Assembly (NCBI GenBank): GCA_019083985.1
Contig: JAHRCV010000004.1
Coordinates: 142,758-206,757, forward strand
Direction: 5' to 3'
Origin: Rhizobiales bacterium TNE-4
Lineage (GTDB): Bacteria; Pseudomonadota; Alphaproteobacteria; Rhizobiales; Beijerinckiaceae
Length of the DNA stretch: 64,000 bases
In this document: piece after piece, positions 9,195 through 19,500 of the stretch
Numbering within the stretch: position 1 is the first letter of the stretch
Layout: every line of letters starts with the position of its first letter
Position numbers and translations under genes: made by a program
The notes under the pieces: generated by a model
The model's database searches: none
Told to the model about the DNA's origin: nothing
The model's input: the letters and a program-made list of their open reading frames with translations, nothing else

Positions 9195-10256
9195 ATGAAC
9201 GCTCTCTTCAGCCCTGACCGCCTGAAAGCCGTCGGCCCTCTTCCCGAAGGGCATCCGACCGTCAAGATCGGCAAGATCGGCGTGCTCCTGACCAATCTCG
9301 GTACGCCCGACGGCACCGATTACTGGCCGATGCGGCGTTATTTGAAAGAGTTTCTCTCCGACAAGCGCGTGATCGAAACACCGCGTGCTTTGTGGTGGCC
9401 GCTTCTGAACCTCATCATTTTGCAGACCCGCCCGCAGAAGAAGGGCAAGGATTATGCGTCGATCTGGAACAAGGATCTGAACGAATCCTTCCTGAAGACG
9501 ATCACCCGTTCGCAGGCTGACAAGCTGGCGGAGATGGTGCCGGCTATGTCGGACAAGATCGTGGTCGATTGGGCGATGCGTTACGGCAATCCGTCCATCA
9601 AATCGCGCCTCGAAGCCTTGCAGGCGCAAGGCTGCGACCGCGTGCTCCTTGTGCCGCTTTATCCGCAATATGCAGCGGCGACGACGGCGACGGCTTGCGA
9701 CAAGACCTTCGAAGCCTTGATGCAAATGCGTTGGCAGCCAACGCTGCGCGTGGCACCGCCCTATCACGATGATCCGACCTATATTCAATCGATGGTGACA
9801 TCGTTGAAAAAAGGATTGGCTCAGCTCGATTTCGAACCTGAAGTGATTTTGGCGACGTTCCACGGCGTGCCGAAGGAATATCTTTTGAAAGGCGATCCCT
9901 ATCATTGCCAATGCGTGAAAACATGGCGTTTGATGCGCGAAGCGATGGGTCTTTCGCCAGATAAGTTCATGATGAGTTTCCAGTCCCGTTTCGGACCGGC
10001 GGAATGGCTGAAGCCCTACACGGACGAAACCGTGGAAGCATTAGCTAAGAAGGGCGTGAAAAAGCTTGCGCTTATCGCACCAGGCTTCTCGTCCGACTGC
10101 CTTGAAACACTCGAAGAACTCGATGGCGAAAACCGCGAGATCTTTGAGCATAATGGCGGGGAAGAATTCGCCTATATCAAATGCCTCAACGATTCAGACG
10201 AGGGCATGGCCGTCATTCGCGCCATCGTCGAGCGCGAATTGCAAGGCTGGATTTAA
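9195..10256 (+). CDS. hemH: Ferrochelatase
   Basis: Inserts Fe2+ into protoporphyrin IX, the last step of protohaem synthesis. The 353-residue length fits the bacterial enzyme. Visible motifs: GVLLTNLGTPDG near the N-terminus, the catalytic-histidine motif FHGVPKEY (His223), FQSRFGPAEWL and PGFSSDCLETLEEL near the C-terminus. The gene stands alone, divergent from the metallophosphatase, and is closed by its own terminator at 10288-10316. The C-terminus carries no extra membrane anchor. Confidence 0.96.
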   Translation: MNALFSPDRLKAVGPLPEGHPTVKIGKIGVLLTNLGTPDGTDYWPMRRYLKEFLSDKRVIETPRALWWPLLNLIILQTRPQKKGKDYASIWNKDLNESFLKTITRSQADKLAEMVPAMSDKIVVDWAMRYGNPSIKSRLEALQAQGCDRVLLVPLYPQYAAATTATACDKTFEALMQMRWQPTLRVAPPYHDDPTYIQSMVTSLKKGLAQLDFEPEVILATFHGVPKEYLLKGDPYHCQCVKTWRLMREAMGLSPDKFMMSFQSRFGPAEWLKPYTDETVEALAKKGVKKLALIAPGFSSDCLETLEELDGENREIFEHNGGEEFAYIKCLNDSDEGMAVIRAIVERELQGWI

Positions 10257-10287
10257 ACAACCCGTTCATTCTATGCTGAAGAACAAG

Positions 10288-10316
10288 GGCGAGCCTCAGG
10301 CTCGCCTTTTTCTTTT
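10288..10316 (+). terminator. Intrinsic terminator of hemH
   Basis: An 8-bp stem GGCGAGCC / GGCTCGCC with a TCA loop is followed by TTTTTCTTTT. The U-tract reaches the stop codon of the convergent isomerase gene at 10315. Confidence 0.9.
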
Positions 10317-11298
10317 AGGCTGCGCCGATCCTGAGCAAATCAAGAACATGGACAAGGCCGGACGGCCGTCCTTTTTCGGCAACAATGATTGCCCCGATAT
10401 TGCGTGTCTCAACCATTTCCAACGCTTCAGCCACAAGGGCGGAGGGTGGCAGTGTGACAGGATTTTTTGTCATCACCGCTTCGACGGATTTCGCCGTCAG
10501 GTCCGGGCCCATGTGACGACGCAAATCACCATCAGTGATAATGCCCGCCAATGTCCCATCTGGCTCTACAACCAAGGCACAGCCAAAACCTTTGGCACTC
10601 ATCATCACGATCGCATCCGCCATAGCGCTGCCGCGTTTTACGAGCGGGAGACGCTCGCCGCCGTGCATGATGTGGCGCACTTGCTTGAGCTGCGCACCAA
10701 GTTTGCCGCCCGGGTGGTAGACGCGGAAATCTTCCGGCTTGAAACTGCGCACTTCAAGAAGTGCGACGGCGAGTGCATCGCCCAGCGCCAATTGCATCGT
10801 TGTCGATGTCGTTGGCGCAAGCCCGTTGGGGCATGCTTCCTTCGCCGTGGGCAGGAGCAAGAGAATGTCGGCCTGCTGCGCCAAGGCTGAATCCGTGCCC
10901 GCCGTGATGCCGATCAGCGTGACACGAAAACGCGCGGCATAGGCGACGATGTCACGCAGCTCAGCCGTCTCACCCGACCATGACAAAGCAAGAATGACGT
11001 CATCGGGCTGGATCATACCGAGATCGCCATGGCTCGCTTCACCCGGATGGACGAAATAGGCCGGCGTGCCGGTGGAGGCGAGTGTGGCGGCGATCTTCCG
11101 GCCGACATGGCCTGATTTGCCCATGCCCGTGACGATGACGCGGCCGGCGGCTGATGCAATGCGGGTGACCGCTGCGGAGAACGCATCCCCAAGGCCGTTT
11201 GAGAGCGCTGTGGCCACGGCACCAAGGCCTGCCTGCTCGGCCTCGAGCGTTTGCAGAGCGGACCGTATGACTTGATCGCGAGAGGGCGTGTCGTTCAT
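10315..11298 (-). CDS. kdsD: Arabinose-5-phosphate isomerase (KdsD/KpsF/GutQ family)
   Basis: Interconverts D-ribulose 5-phosphate and D-arabinose 5-phosphate, the first step towards Kdo for lipopolysaccharide. Architecture: SIS sugar-isomerase domain (about 40-175, with GMGKSGHVGRKIAATLASTG and HPGEASHGDLGMI), then two CBS domains (about 205-325). The start is uncertain: ATGs occur at 11298 and 11304, neither with a convincing Shine-Dalgarno, and the frame stays open to 11373. The gene diverges from the outer-membrane protein gene. Confidence 0.92.
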   Translation of the reverse strand: MNDTPSRDQVIRSALQTLEAEQAGLGAVATALSNGLGDAFSAAVTRIASAAGRVIVTGMGKSGHVGRKIAATLASTGTPAYFVHPGEASHGDLGMIQPDDVILALSWSGETAELRDIVAYAARFRVTLIGITAGTDSALAQQADILLLLPTAKEACPNGLAPTTSTTMQLALGDALAVALLEVRSFKPEDFRVYHPGGKLGAQLKQVRHIMHGGERLPLVKRGSAMADAIVMMSAKGFGCALVVEPDGTLAGIITDGDLRRHMGPDLTAKSVEAVMTKNPVTLPPSALVAEALEMVETRNIGAIIVAEKGRPSGLVHVLDLLRIGAA

Positions 11299-11430
11299 GT
11301 GCATGGGCTTAGGCAGGGCCTCGCAGCCTGTCAAATGGGAGATTTCACGGCTCCTTAACCATGGCAAGGCCATGGTGATGTCGTCGGCGTGTCGCGTTGT
11401 AGCCGGAGGTTCGGAACGCGAAGGAACGCC

Positions 11431-12879
11431 GTGAGACCCTTTCTCTCACATCGTCTATGGCTAACGGCTGCGGTCTTCTTGGCCGCTGGGCCCGCCTGCG
11501 CGCAAACTCTCTGGCCGATCGCAGGTGCAGCGCCCATAGGCGGCGCACGCCCGTCCACACCTGCCGCTGTGCCATCGCCTTCCGACGCGCCCCTGATACG
11601 CCCGAGCCTGCCCGCGCCCGATCAAGCGGCGCGGACCGCTTCCCTGCCATCCAAAGCGCCGCCGCCGCCGCCTGAAGAACCAAGGGGGTCAGGGGCACTG
11701 CCGCCTGCCGCAGCACTTCTGCCCGGCGCTGGCGTGCCCGGCGAACGACCCAAAATGCCGGAGCCTGAACTCATCACCGGTTCAGCCCAAACCGATACGT
11801 TGACGATCGGCCGCTTCACGCTGCGTCCCACGGTGGAAGTGGATGTTGGCTACGACACGAACCCACGCCGCGTACCCAATGCGCTTGCGAAAGGCTCGTC
11901 CCTCATCAGCCCGGCTTTCAAGGTCGACGCCGAATCGAATTGGGATCGGAATGCGTTGACCATCAATCTACGCGGGCGGATGTACAGCTATCAGCAGGTC
12001 GATTCCGCCAATCGCTTCGATGGCGTTGCCGATGCCACCTATCGCTATGACATCAACGACAGCACATGGCTGTTTCTAAACGCGCGCGCATCCGCCCTGT
12101 CCGAACAATCGGCAGAAAATCTTGTACTCGCCGCACCCGATGCGACGGTGAATGAGGTTTGGGGAAGCGCGCGCCTATTGAAAAAATTTGGTCAATTCTT
12201 TGCGTCCCTCGGCTTGTGGGAAGGCTTTACCGATGTGGCGCAAACGCCGGGCCGCTCCTACACGACAACGATGGGTGCATTACGCGGCGGTTATGAAGTC
12301 AATGACAGGCTCACACCCTATGTCGAAATGTTGATCGATCGCCGTGATTATCAGGCAGCCTATCTCAATGGCATTCAACGCAGCTCAAATGGCTATCAGC
12401 CGACCGTAGGCGTGAGTTACCGGCTCAGCGACAAGATCACAGCAGAAGGTTATGCCGGTTATCTCTGGCGTGACTATGAAAATGCGCTCGTCGACACGAC
12501 GCAATGGCCCGTCTTCGGCCTGACGGGGGCATGGCAGATATCGCCGACCGCATCGCTGCAGGGCCGCCTTCGTACCGGCATCAATGAGACGACGATCGGC
12601 GGCGCTTTTGGCGCCAAGGAAAATGCCGTGGGCTTCACATGGCGGCAATTATTCGGTGAACGTTTGGCTTTGTTCGCCAATCTTGATCTCAGTCGCGCCG
12701 AATATATTGGTGTGCCGGGACAACAGAAACGCGCGCTCGGTGAAATTGCCGCCGAATATGCGCTCACGCGCTATCTTGTGGCGCGTGTGAGCGCACAGCG
12801 CGACGTACTCAGCTCAACTTATCGCTTCAACAGCTATGAAGCGAACATCTTCATGGCTGGATTGAAAGTGGTCCGCTGA
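11431..12879 (+). CDS. Outer-membrane beta-barrel protein (putative beta-barrel porin 2-like)
   Basis: The start chosen is GTG 11431, with AAGGA 6 bases upstream, which begins a clean signal peptide (VRPFLSHRLWLTAAVFLAA, cleaved after ACAQ). Then comes a Pro/Ala-rich linker of about 100 residues (for example PSKAPPPPPEEPRG). The remainder alternates short amphipathic strands rich in Tyr, Asp and Arg, such as LTPYVEMLIDRRDYQAAYL, as in barrel proteins of alphaproteobacteria. There is no obvious catalytic motif. It ends exactly where the convergent galU gene ends, with no spacer. A surface or capsule-associated role is possible but not shown. Confidence 0.75.
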   Translation: MRPFLSHRLWLTAAVFLAAGPACAQTLWPIAGAAPIGGARPSTPAAVPSPSDAPLIRPSLPAPDQAARTASLPSKAPPPPPEEPRGSGALPPAAALLPGAGVPGERPKMPEPELITGSAQTDTLTIGRFTLRPTVEVDVGYDTNPRRVPNALAKGSSLISPAFKVDAESNWDRNALTINLRGRMYSYQQVDSANRFDGVADATYRYDINDSTWLFLNARASALSEQSAENLVLAAPDATVNEVWGSARLLKKFGQFFASLGLWEGFTDVAQTPGRSYTTTMGALRGGYEVNDRLTPYVEMLIDRRDYQAAYLNGIQRSSNGYQPTVGVSYRLSDKITAEGYAGYLWRDYENALVDTTQWPVFGLTGAWQISPTASLQGRLRTGINETTIGGAFGAKENAVGFTWRQLFGERLALFANLDLSRAEYIGVPGQQKRALGEIAAEYALTRYLVARVSAQRDVLSSTYRFNSYEANIFMAGLKVVR

Positions 12880-13746
12880 TCACTTCAGATTGGCGATGGC
12901 CTTACGCAATTCGGGACCGAGATCGGGCCGCTCAAGACCGAGCATCAGATTGGCCATAAGGAAACCAATCTTCATGCCGCAATCATAAATGGCGCCATCA
13001 AAGATGTGTGCATAGAAATCTTGCTTCTGCGCCAGCGTAATCATCGCATCAGTGAGTTGGATTTCACCCCCTGCACCACGCTCCTGGGTTTCGAGAATGT
13101 TGAAAATCTCGGGCTGCAGAATGTAACGACCGGAAATGGCCAGATTGGAGGGCGATGTGCCCTGCTTCGGCTTCTCGACCATTTGCGTGATGGCGAGTGC
13201 GCCGTTCTGATCTTTGACGCCGCAAATGCCATATTGATGCGTATCGCTATCGGGCACTTCGTAAACCGCGACGAGATTGCCGCCATGACGCTCATACGCA
13301 TCGATCATCCCGGCAAGGCAGGGCTGCTTGCCATGGTGAAGCATATCAGGCAGCAGCAGCGCGAATGGTTCATCGCCAATAATGTCGCGCGCGCACCAGA
13401 CGGCATGGCCGAGGCCGAGCGGCGCCTGCTGGCGGGTGAAGCTTGTCCGTCCCGCTTCAGGGAGGTCGCGAGCGAGCGCTTCAAGCTCTTTCAACTTCCC
13501 GCGCTCTGAGAGCGTGCGGTCGAGCTCAAAATTCATGTCGAAATGATCTTCGATGACAGCCTTGCCGCGGCCGGTGACGAAGACGAAATGTTCAATGCCA
13601 GCGGCGCGCGCTTCATCAACGACATGCTGGATGACGGGACGGTCGACCACCGTCAGCATTTCCTTCGGCACCGCCTTGGTGGCGGGGAGGAAACGTGTGC
13701 CAAGCCCGGCGACGGGGAACACGGCCTTACGAATTTTGCGGCTCAT
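12880..13746 (-). CDS. galU: UTP-glucose-1-phosphate uridylyltransferase
   Basis: Makes UDP-glucose from UTP and glucose 1-phosphate, for exopolysaccharide, lipopolysaccharide and glucan synthesis. The protein has 288 residues; ATG at 13746 gives the usual N-terminus. The nucleotidyltransferase signature PVAGLGTRFLPATKAVPKEM spans residues 11-30, and VEKPKQG lies in the central part. The stop codon directly abuts the stop of the barrel-protein gene (positions 12877-12882), with no terminator between them. It fits functionally with opgD further along the window, since glucan synthesis consumes UDP-glucose. Confidence 0.96.
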   Translation of the reverse strand: MSRKIRKAVFPVAGLGTRFLPATKAVPKEMLTVVDRPVIQHVVDEARAAGIEHFVFVTGRGKAVIEDHFDMNFELDRTLSERGKLKELEALARDLPEAGRTSFTRQQAPLGLGHAVWCARDIIGDEPFALLLPDMLHHGKQPCLAGMIDAYERHGGNLVAVYEVPDSDTHQYGICGVKDQNGALAITQMVEKPKQGTSPSNLAISGRYILQPEIFNILETQERGAGGEIQLTDAMITLAQKQDFYAHIFDGAIYDCGMKIGFLMANLMLGLERPDLGPELRKAIANLK

Positions 13747-13909
13747 CGAACTCTTCAATCCCTATGTCCAGCGCATCGGTCCGGTTTATTCCGCCTTTGT
13801 GGGGCAGGCCCGGGAGCAAGGCAAGCGCGGCCTCGTCCGGATGGCATCAACGCAAATTCAACCTTTACAGGAGATGAACAAGGATCCGGTTGCGTAAGTT
13901 GGATTCCCC

Positions 13910-15112
13910 ATGATCGTCCGTGTTCTCCTCGCTTGCCTCTGCCTGACCGCCCCTTTCGCAGGTTCTGCCAACGCCAAGCCTGCGACCCAAGCGCAAGCCC
14001 AAGGCGCGGGCTTTCAGACCTGGGTGGAGCAGACCCTCTGGCCCGCCGCCAAAGCCAAGGGCATTAGCCGGGCGACCTTCGATAAAGCCATGGCGGGGGT
14101 GACGCCTGATCCGGCCATCATCGCGCTAACCAAGAAGCAATCAGAATTCGTCAAACCCGTCTGGTCCTATCTCGAAGGTGCAGTGGGCTCCTCACGTGTG
14201 GCGCAAGGCGAAGCGCGCGCCCGCGACTATGCCACGCTGCTTGATCGCCTGTCCGACAAGACCGGCGTTGACCCCTATATCGTGCTCGCCATCTGGGGCA
14301 TCGAGACAAGCTTTGGCAGCGCCACGGGCAGCAAGGACATTATCCGCTCGCTCGCGACCCTCGCTTTCGAGCGTTATCGCGGCGAGTTCTTCCGCGACGA
14401 GTTGATCGAAGCGATGATGATTTTGCAGCAAGGCCATATTGCGCGCGCGGATATGAAAGGCTCATGGGCGGGCGCGATGGGCCATACGCAATTCATGCCC
14501 TCGACATTTCGGCAATACGCCGTCGATGGCAATGGCGATGGCAAGCGGGACATTTGGAACGATCCTGTTGATGCGCTCGCCTCAACTGCAAATTATCTGA
14601 AAGAAAAAGGCTGGGTGCGTGACCTGCCGTGGGGCTATGAAGTCACGCTACCCAAAAACTATGATTATCGGAATAGGCGCGGCAGCTTTACGCATTTTGC
14701 GCGCAGCGGCGTAAAACGTATTGATGGTGGCGCGCTCGCTGGCAATGCGGAGGCAAGCTTGTTTCTGCCTGCTGGCGCCGAAGGTCCTGCTTTTCTGATC
14801 ACCGCGAATTATGCAGCGATCAAGGCGTATAACGCGTCAGACGCCTATGCGCTGGCAGTTGCGCATCTGGCTGATCGTATCGCCGGCGGGCCTGCCATTC
14901 AGGGCGTATGGCCCAAACATGAAAAGCCGATGCCACTCAACCAGCGCATGGCCATTCAGAAAAAGCTGAATGCGCTCGGCTACAATGTCGGCGAGCCAGA
15001 CGGCCGCTTTGGATCGAAAACACGAGAGGCGCTGATGGCCTTTCAAGAGAAGAACGGTTTGCGGCCTGACGGCTATCCGAATGCGACGACCGTACAAAAA
15101 CTGCTCAAATAA
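13910..15112 (+). CDS. Lytic murein transglycosylase (MltB/SLT_2 family) with peptidoglycan-binding domain
   Basis: Cleaves peptidoglycan between MurNAc and GlcNAc with formation of 1,6-anhydroMurNAc. Of 400 residues, 1-22 form a signal peptide (ending SANA) with no lipobox cysteine, so this is a soluble periplasmic form. The SLT_2 domain covers about 35-330, with the catalytic glutamate in IWGIETSFGSATGSKD (Glu132) and GAMGHTQFMPSTF. A PG_binding_1 domain follows at about 340-400 (MAIQKKLNALGYNVGEPDGR). A hairpin terminator follows immediately. Confidence 0.93.
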   Translation: MIVRVLLACLCLTAPFAGSANAKPATQAQAQGAGFQTWVEQTLWPAAKAKGISRATFDKAMAGVTPDPAIIALTKKQSEFVKPVWSYLEGAVGSSRVAQGEARARDYATLLDRLSDKTGVDPYIVLAIWGIETSFGSATGSKDIIRSLATLAFERYRGEFFRDELIEAMMILQQGHIARADMKGSWAGAMGHTQFMPSTFRQYAVDGNGDGKRDIWNDPVDALASTANYLKEKGWVRDLPWGYEVTLPKNYDYRNRRGSFTHFARSGVKRIDGGALAGNAEASLFLPAGAEGPAFLITANYAAIKAYNASDAYALAVAHLADRIAGGPAIQGVWPKHEKPMPLNQRMAIQKKLNALGYNVGEPDGRFGSKTREALMAFQEKNGLRPDGYPNATTVQKLLK

Positions 15113-15136
15113 AAAGGCGGCCGAAGCCGCCTTTTC
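15113..15136. terminator. Bidirectional intrinsic terminator between convergent genes
   Basis: A GGCGGC / GCCGCC stem with a CGAA tetraloop is flanked by A-run and T-run, so it can act on both strands. It separates the transglycosylase from gltD. Confidence 0.8.
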
Positions 15137-15155
15137 AATTCGTTTCCGAACGCGA

Positions 15156-16574
15156 TTAGCGTGGTAGCGTGGTTTTACCCATGAGATCGAGATCAACCGC
15201 GCGTGCGGCCTGACGGCCTTCACGGATTGCCCAGACGACGAGCGACTGACCACGACGCATATCGCCTGTGGCGTAGACCTTCTCGACACTGGTCTTGTAG
15301 TGAAGCGTATCGGCCTTGACGTTACCGCGCGGATCAAGCTCGGCGCCAAGTTCGCTCACCATGCCATCGTGAAGCGGCGAGACAAAGCCCATCGCGAGCA
15401 AGACGAGATCAGCAGGGATCGAAAACTCCGTGCCGGGGATCGGCTGGAATTTCTCGTCGACCTTTACACAGTTGAGCGCTGTGACAGCCCCGTCATCCCC
15501 TTCGAACGACACCGTGTTGACCGCGAAATCGCGCTCGGCGCCTTCTTCCTGCGACGATGAGGTGCGCATCTTCATCGGCCAATTCGGCCATGTCAGCAGC
15601 TTGTTTTCCTTCGCGGGCGGCTGCGGCATGATTTCGATCTGCGTGACCGAAAGTGCACCCTGACGGATTGAGGTGCCGATGCAATCCGAACCCGTATCGC
15701 CGCCACCAATGACGACAACGTGCTTGCCATTCGCAAGAATGGGCGCATTCGACTTCAATGGCTCATGCGACACACGGCGATTCTGCTGCGGCAGGAAATC
15801 CATTGCGAAATGGATGCCGGCGAGATCGCGACCCGGGACCGGAATGTCACGCGGCTTTTCTGCGCCACCCGCCATGATCACCGCATCATAGCTCGCCTTC
15901 AAATCAGCGATAGAACGATCGATGCCGACATTGACGTTGTAATGGAAGACGACGCCTTCGCCTTCCATCTGCTTCACGCGGCGATCGATGAGGTGCTTTT
16001 CCAGTTTGAAATCCGGAATGCCGTAGCGCAAGAGACCGCCTGCCTTGGCGTGCTTTTCAAAGACATGCACTTCGTGGCCGGCGCGCGCGAGCTGTTGCGC
16101 AGCGGCGAGACCGGCCGGGCCGGATCCGATAATCGCAACACGCTTACCTGTCAGCGTCTTGGCAGGCTCGGGAACGATCCAGCCCTCTTTCCAACCGCGG
16201 TCGACAATAGCGCATTCGATTGTCTTGATCGTAACCGGCGCGTCCTGAAGATTAAGCGTGCAAGACGCTTCGCAGGGCGCGGGGCAGATGCGACCGGTGA
16301 ATTCCGGGAAATTATTCGTCGAATGGAGATTGCGCAGCGCTTCGGCCCAATCGCCTTGATAGACGAGATCATTCCAATCCGGGATTTGGTTATTCACCGG
16401 GCAGCCATTGTGGCAGTAAGGAATGCCACAATTCATGCAACGGGACGCCTGATCCTTCGTCGCTTCTTCCGACAGCGGGATGACGAATTCCTTGAAATTG
16501 CGAATGCGGTCAGCGGCCGGATTATAACCACGGTCACGACGTTCGATTTCGAGAAAGCCTGTTACCTTGCCCAT
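15156..16574 (-). CDS. gltD: Glutamate synthase (NADPH) small subunit
   Basis: Beta subunit of GOGAT; passes electrons from NADPH through FAD and Fe-S clusters to the large subunit. It has 472 residues from ATG 16574; a GTG codon immediately before it is a less likely start. The N-terminal Fe-S motif is [14 protein letters not shown] (Cys46, 49, 54, 58). The FAD Rossmann motif [17 protein letters not shown] lies near residue 150 and the NADPH motif GGGDTGSDC near 290. It starts 3 bases after the gltB stop, so the two genes form an operon for ammonium assimilation. Confidence 0.97.
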   Translation of the reverse strand: MGKVTGFLEIERRDRGYNPAADRIRNFKEFVIPLSEEATKDQASRCMNCGIPYCHNGCPVNNQIPDWNDLVYQGDWAEALRNLHSTNNFPEFTGRICPAPCEASCTLNLQDAPVTIKTIECAIVDRGWKEGWIVPEPAKTLTGKRVAIIGSGPAGLAAAQQLARAGHEVHVFEKHAKAGGLLRYGIPDFKLEKHLIDRRVKQMEGEGVVFHYNVNVGIDRSIADLKASYDAVIMAGGAEKPRDIPVPGRDLAGIHFAMDFLPQQNRRVSHEPLKSNAPILANGKHVVVIGGGDTGSDCIGTSIRQGALSVTQIEIMPQPPAKENKLLTWPNWPMKMRTSSSQEEGAERDFAVNTVSFEGDDGAVTALNCVKVDEKFQPIPGTEFSIPADLVLLAMGFVSPLHDGMVSELGAELDPRGNVKADTLHYKTSVEKVYATGDMRRGQSLVVWAIREGRQAARAVDLDLMGKTTLPR

Positions 16575-16577
16575 CAC

Positions 16578-19500
16578 TCAAGCTCCCGCAACGGCCACAG
16601 GCCGCTTTTCGTTTTCCGTCATCAATTCTTCAAGTGCGCGGCGATATTCGACCGGCATCACTTTGCGGAATTTCGGCAGATAATGGCCCCAATTATCGAG
16701 GATCTGACGCGCGCGGGCCGATCCCGTATATTTGAGGTGATTGGTGATCAACATGCGCAGGCGTGCCGCATCGTTGCGGGTTAGATCGCGCATGATTTCA
16801 ACCCGACCGTGAGCGATGAGATCGCCTGTCTGGTGGTTGAGCTTTTCATTCGCGTCTTCTTCCACGATGACAGGTTCCAATTCGACCATTGCGAGATTGC
16901 AGCGCTGATCGAAATCGCCTTCCTCATCGAGGACGTAAGCAATGCCGCCCGACATGCCGGCAGCGAAATTGCGGCCAGTCTTGCCGATCACAGCGACGAC
17001 ACCGCCAGTCATGTATTCGCAGCCATGATCGCCCGTGCCTTCGACAACGGCGATGGCGCCCGAATTGCGAACCGCAAAACGTTCACCCGCGACGCCGCGG
17101 AAATAGCACTCACCGAGGATCGCACCGTAGAGCACGGTGTTGCCGACGATGATCGATTCTTCCGGCACGATCTTGGTCGCTTCCTTCGGCGGATAGACGA
17201 TGAGCCGGCCGCCTGACAGGCCCTTGCCGACATAGTCGTTCGCTTCGCCTTCGAGTTCGAGCGTGACGCCATGTGCCACCCACGCGCCGAAGCTTTGGCC
17301 AGCCGTGCCCTTCAACTTCACATGGATCGTGTCGTCAGGCAGACCCTTGTGGCCATAGCGCTTCGCCACTTCACCCGAAAGCATCGCGCCGGTCGTACGA
17401 TTGAGGCTCTTGATACCGCTTTCGATCTGCACCGGCTTGCCAGTTTCAATGGCAGGCTTCGCCTTTTCGATCAGGGTACGATCCAGCACGGAATCCAGAT
17501 TATGGTCCTGCACCATCGAATGAAAGATGTCCGTCTTCTGCCCGGCCTTTGGCTTATGGAAGAGCTTCGAGAAATCGAGGCCCTGCGCCTTCCAATGTCC
17601 GACGACCTTATCGCGATCGAGCATCTGCATTTGGCCGATCATCTCGTCCATCGTGCGATAGCCGAGGCGGGCCATTTCTTCGCGAACTTCTTCAGCCACG
17701 AAGAAGAAGAAGTTGATGACATGCTCGGGCTGGCCGACGAAGCGCTTACGCAACACCGGATCCTGCGTCGCAATGCCAACCGGGCAGGTGTTGAGATGGC
17801 ACTTGCGCATCATCACACAACCCGCCGCAATCAACGGTGCCGTCGCAAAGCCAAATTCGTCCGCACCCAAGAGCGCTCCGATGATGACGTCACGCCCGGT
17901 GCGCAGGCCGCCATCGACCTGCACCGCAATGCGCGAACGCAGACCGTTGAGCACCAGCGTCTGATGAGTTTCGGCAAGGCCGATTTCCCACGGGCTGCCA
18001 GCATGCTTGATGGAGGTGAGCGGAGACGCGCCCGTGCCGCCTTCAAAGCCGGAGATGGTGACGTGATCCGCACGCGCCTTCGACACACCGGCAGCGACCG
18101 TGCCGACACCGATTTCCGAGACGAGCTTCACCGAGACCTGTGCCGTGGGGTTCACATTCTTCAGGTCATAGATGAGCTGAGCGAGATCTTCGATCGAATA
18201 GATATCGTGATGCGGCGGCGGCGAAATCAGGCCGACGCCCGGTGTCGAGTGGCGCACCTTCGCGATGACAGCATCGACCTTGTGGCCGGGCAATTGGCCG
18301 CCTTCGCCGGGCTTGGCGCCCTGCGCCATCTTGATCTGCATCATGTCAGAATTGACGAGATATTCCGTCGTCACACCGAAGCGACCTGATGCGACCTGCT
18401 TGATAGCAGAGCGCATTGAATCGCCATTCTTCATCGGCTTGAAGCGATCCGCTTCCTCGCCGCCTTCACCGGTGTTCGACTTGCCGCCAATACGGTTCAT
18501 CGCGATAGCGAGTGTCGTGTGGGCCTCACGCGAGATCGAGCCAAACGACATCGCACCGGTGGCAAACCGCTTGACGATTTCAGAAGCAGGTTCGACCTCC
18601 GCCAGCGGCACTGGCTTGCGGCCATCTTCTTCCGCGCTCTTGATACGGAAGAGACCGCGCACCGTCAGCAAGCGCTCGTTCTGCTCATTGAGGAGCTTGG
18701 CGTATTCGCGGTATTTATCCTGCGCGTTGCCACGCACGGCGTGCTGCAAGAGCGAGACCGATTCCGGCGACCAGGCATGTGCCTCGCCACGGATGCGGTA
18801 AGCATATTCACCACCGACATCGAGAGCCGAGCGATAGACCGGTGAATTGCCGAACGCATCGCTATGGCGCGTGACGGTTTCATGCGCGATTTCGGCGAGG
18901 CCGACGCCACCAATGCGCGAATGGGTGCCCGCGAAATATTTCGCGACAAAATCATCCGCCAAACCCACCGCGTCAAAAATCTGAGCGCCGCAATAGGATT
19001 GATAGGTCGAGATGCCCATCTTGGACATGACCTTCAAGATGCCCTTGCCGACCGACTTGATGAAGCGCTTCTGCGCTTCATAGGCATCAATCGATTCCGG
19101 GAAATCCTTCGCCATCGCGGCGAGTGTCTCGAAGGCGAGATAGGGATTGATGGCTTCCGCGCCATAACCGGCAAGGCAGCAGAAATGATGGACTTCGCGC
19201 GCTTCGCCCGTTTCAACCACGAGACCAACCGAGGTGCGCAGACCCTTGCGGATCAAATGATGATGCACGGCAGCGGTTGCGAGCAGCGCCGGGATCGGAA
19301 TGCGATCCGAACCCACCATGCGGTCCGACAACACGATGATGTTGTAACGGCCCTTCACGGCGGCTTCAGCGCGTTCGCACAAACGCTCGAGCGCATCCTT
19401 CATGCCCGCTTCGCCCTGCTCGGCGGGATAGGTGATGTCGAGCGTCTTGGTGTCGAACGAATCTTCGAAATGGCCGATGCAACGGATCTTTTCGAGATCG

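Noticed and set aside
9048..9911. Long in-frame upstream extension of the metallophosphatase frame (about 288 codons)
   Set aside because: It lies antisense to the start of ferrochelatase, has no protein-like conservation, and would bury the Tat signal peptide that begins at 9047.
15720..16784. A 354-codon open frame on the + strand
   Set aside because: Antisense to gltD and the end of gltB; no recognisable domain.
17271..18389. A 372-codon open frame on the + strand
   Set aside because: Fully inside gltB on the other strand, Arg/His-rich shadow composition, no ribosome-binding site.
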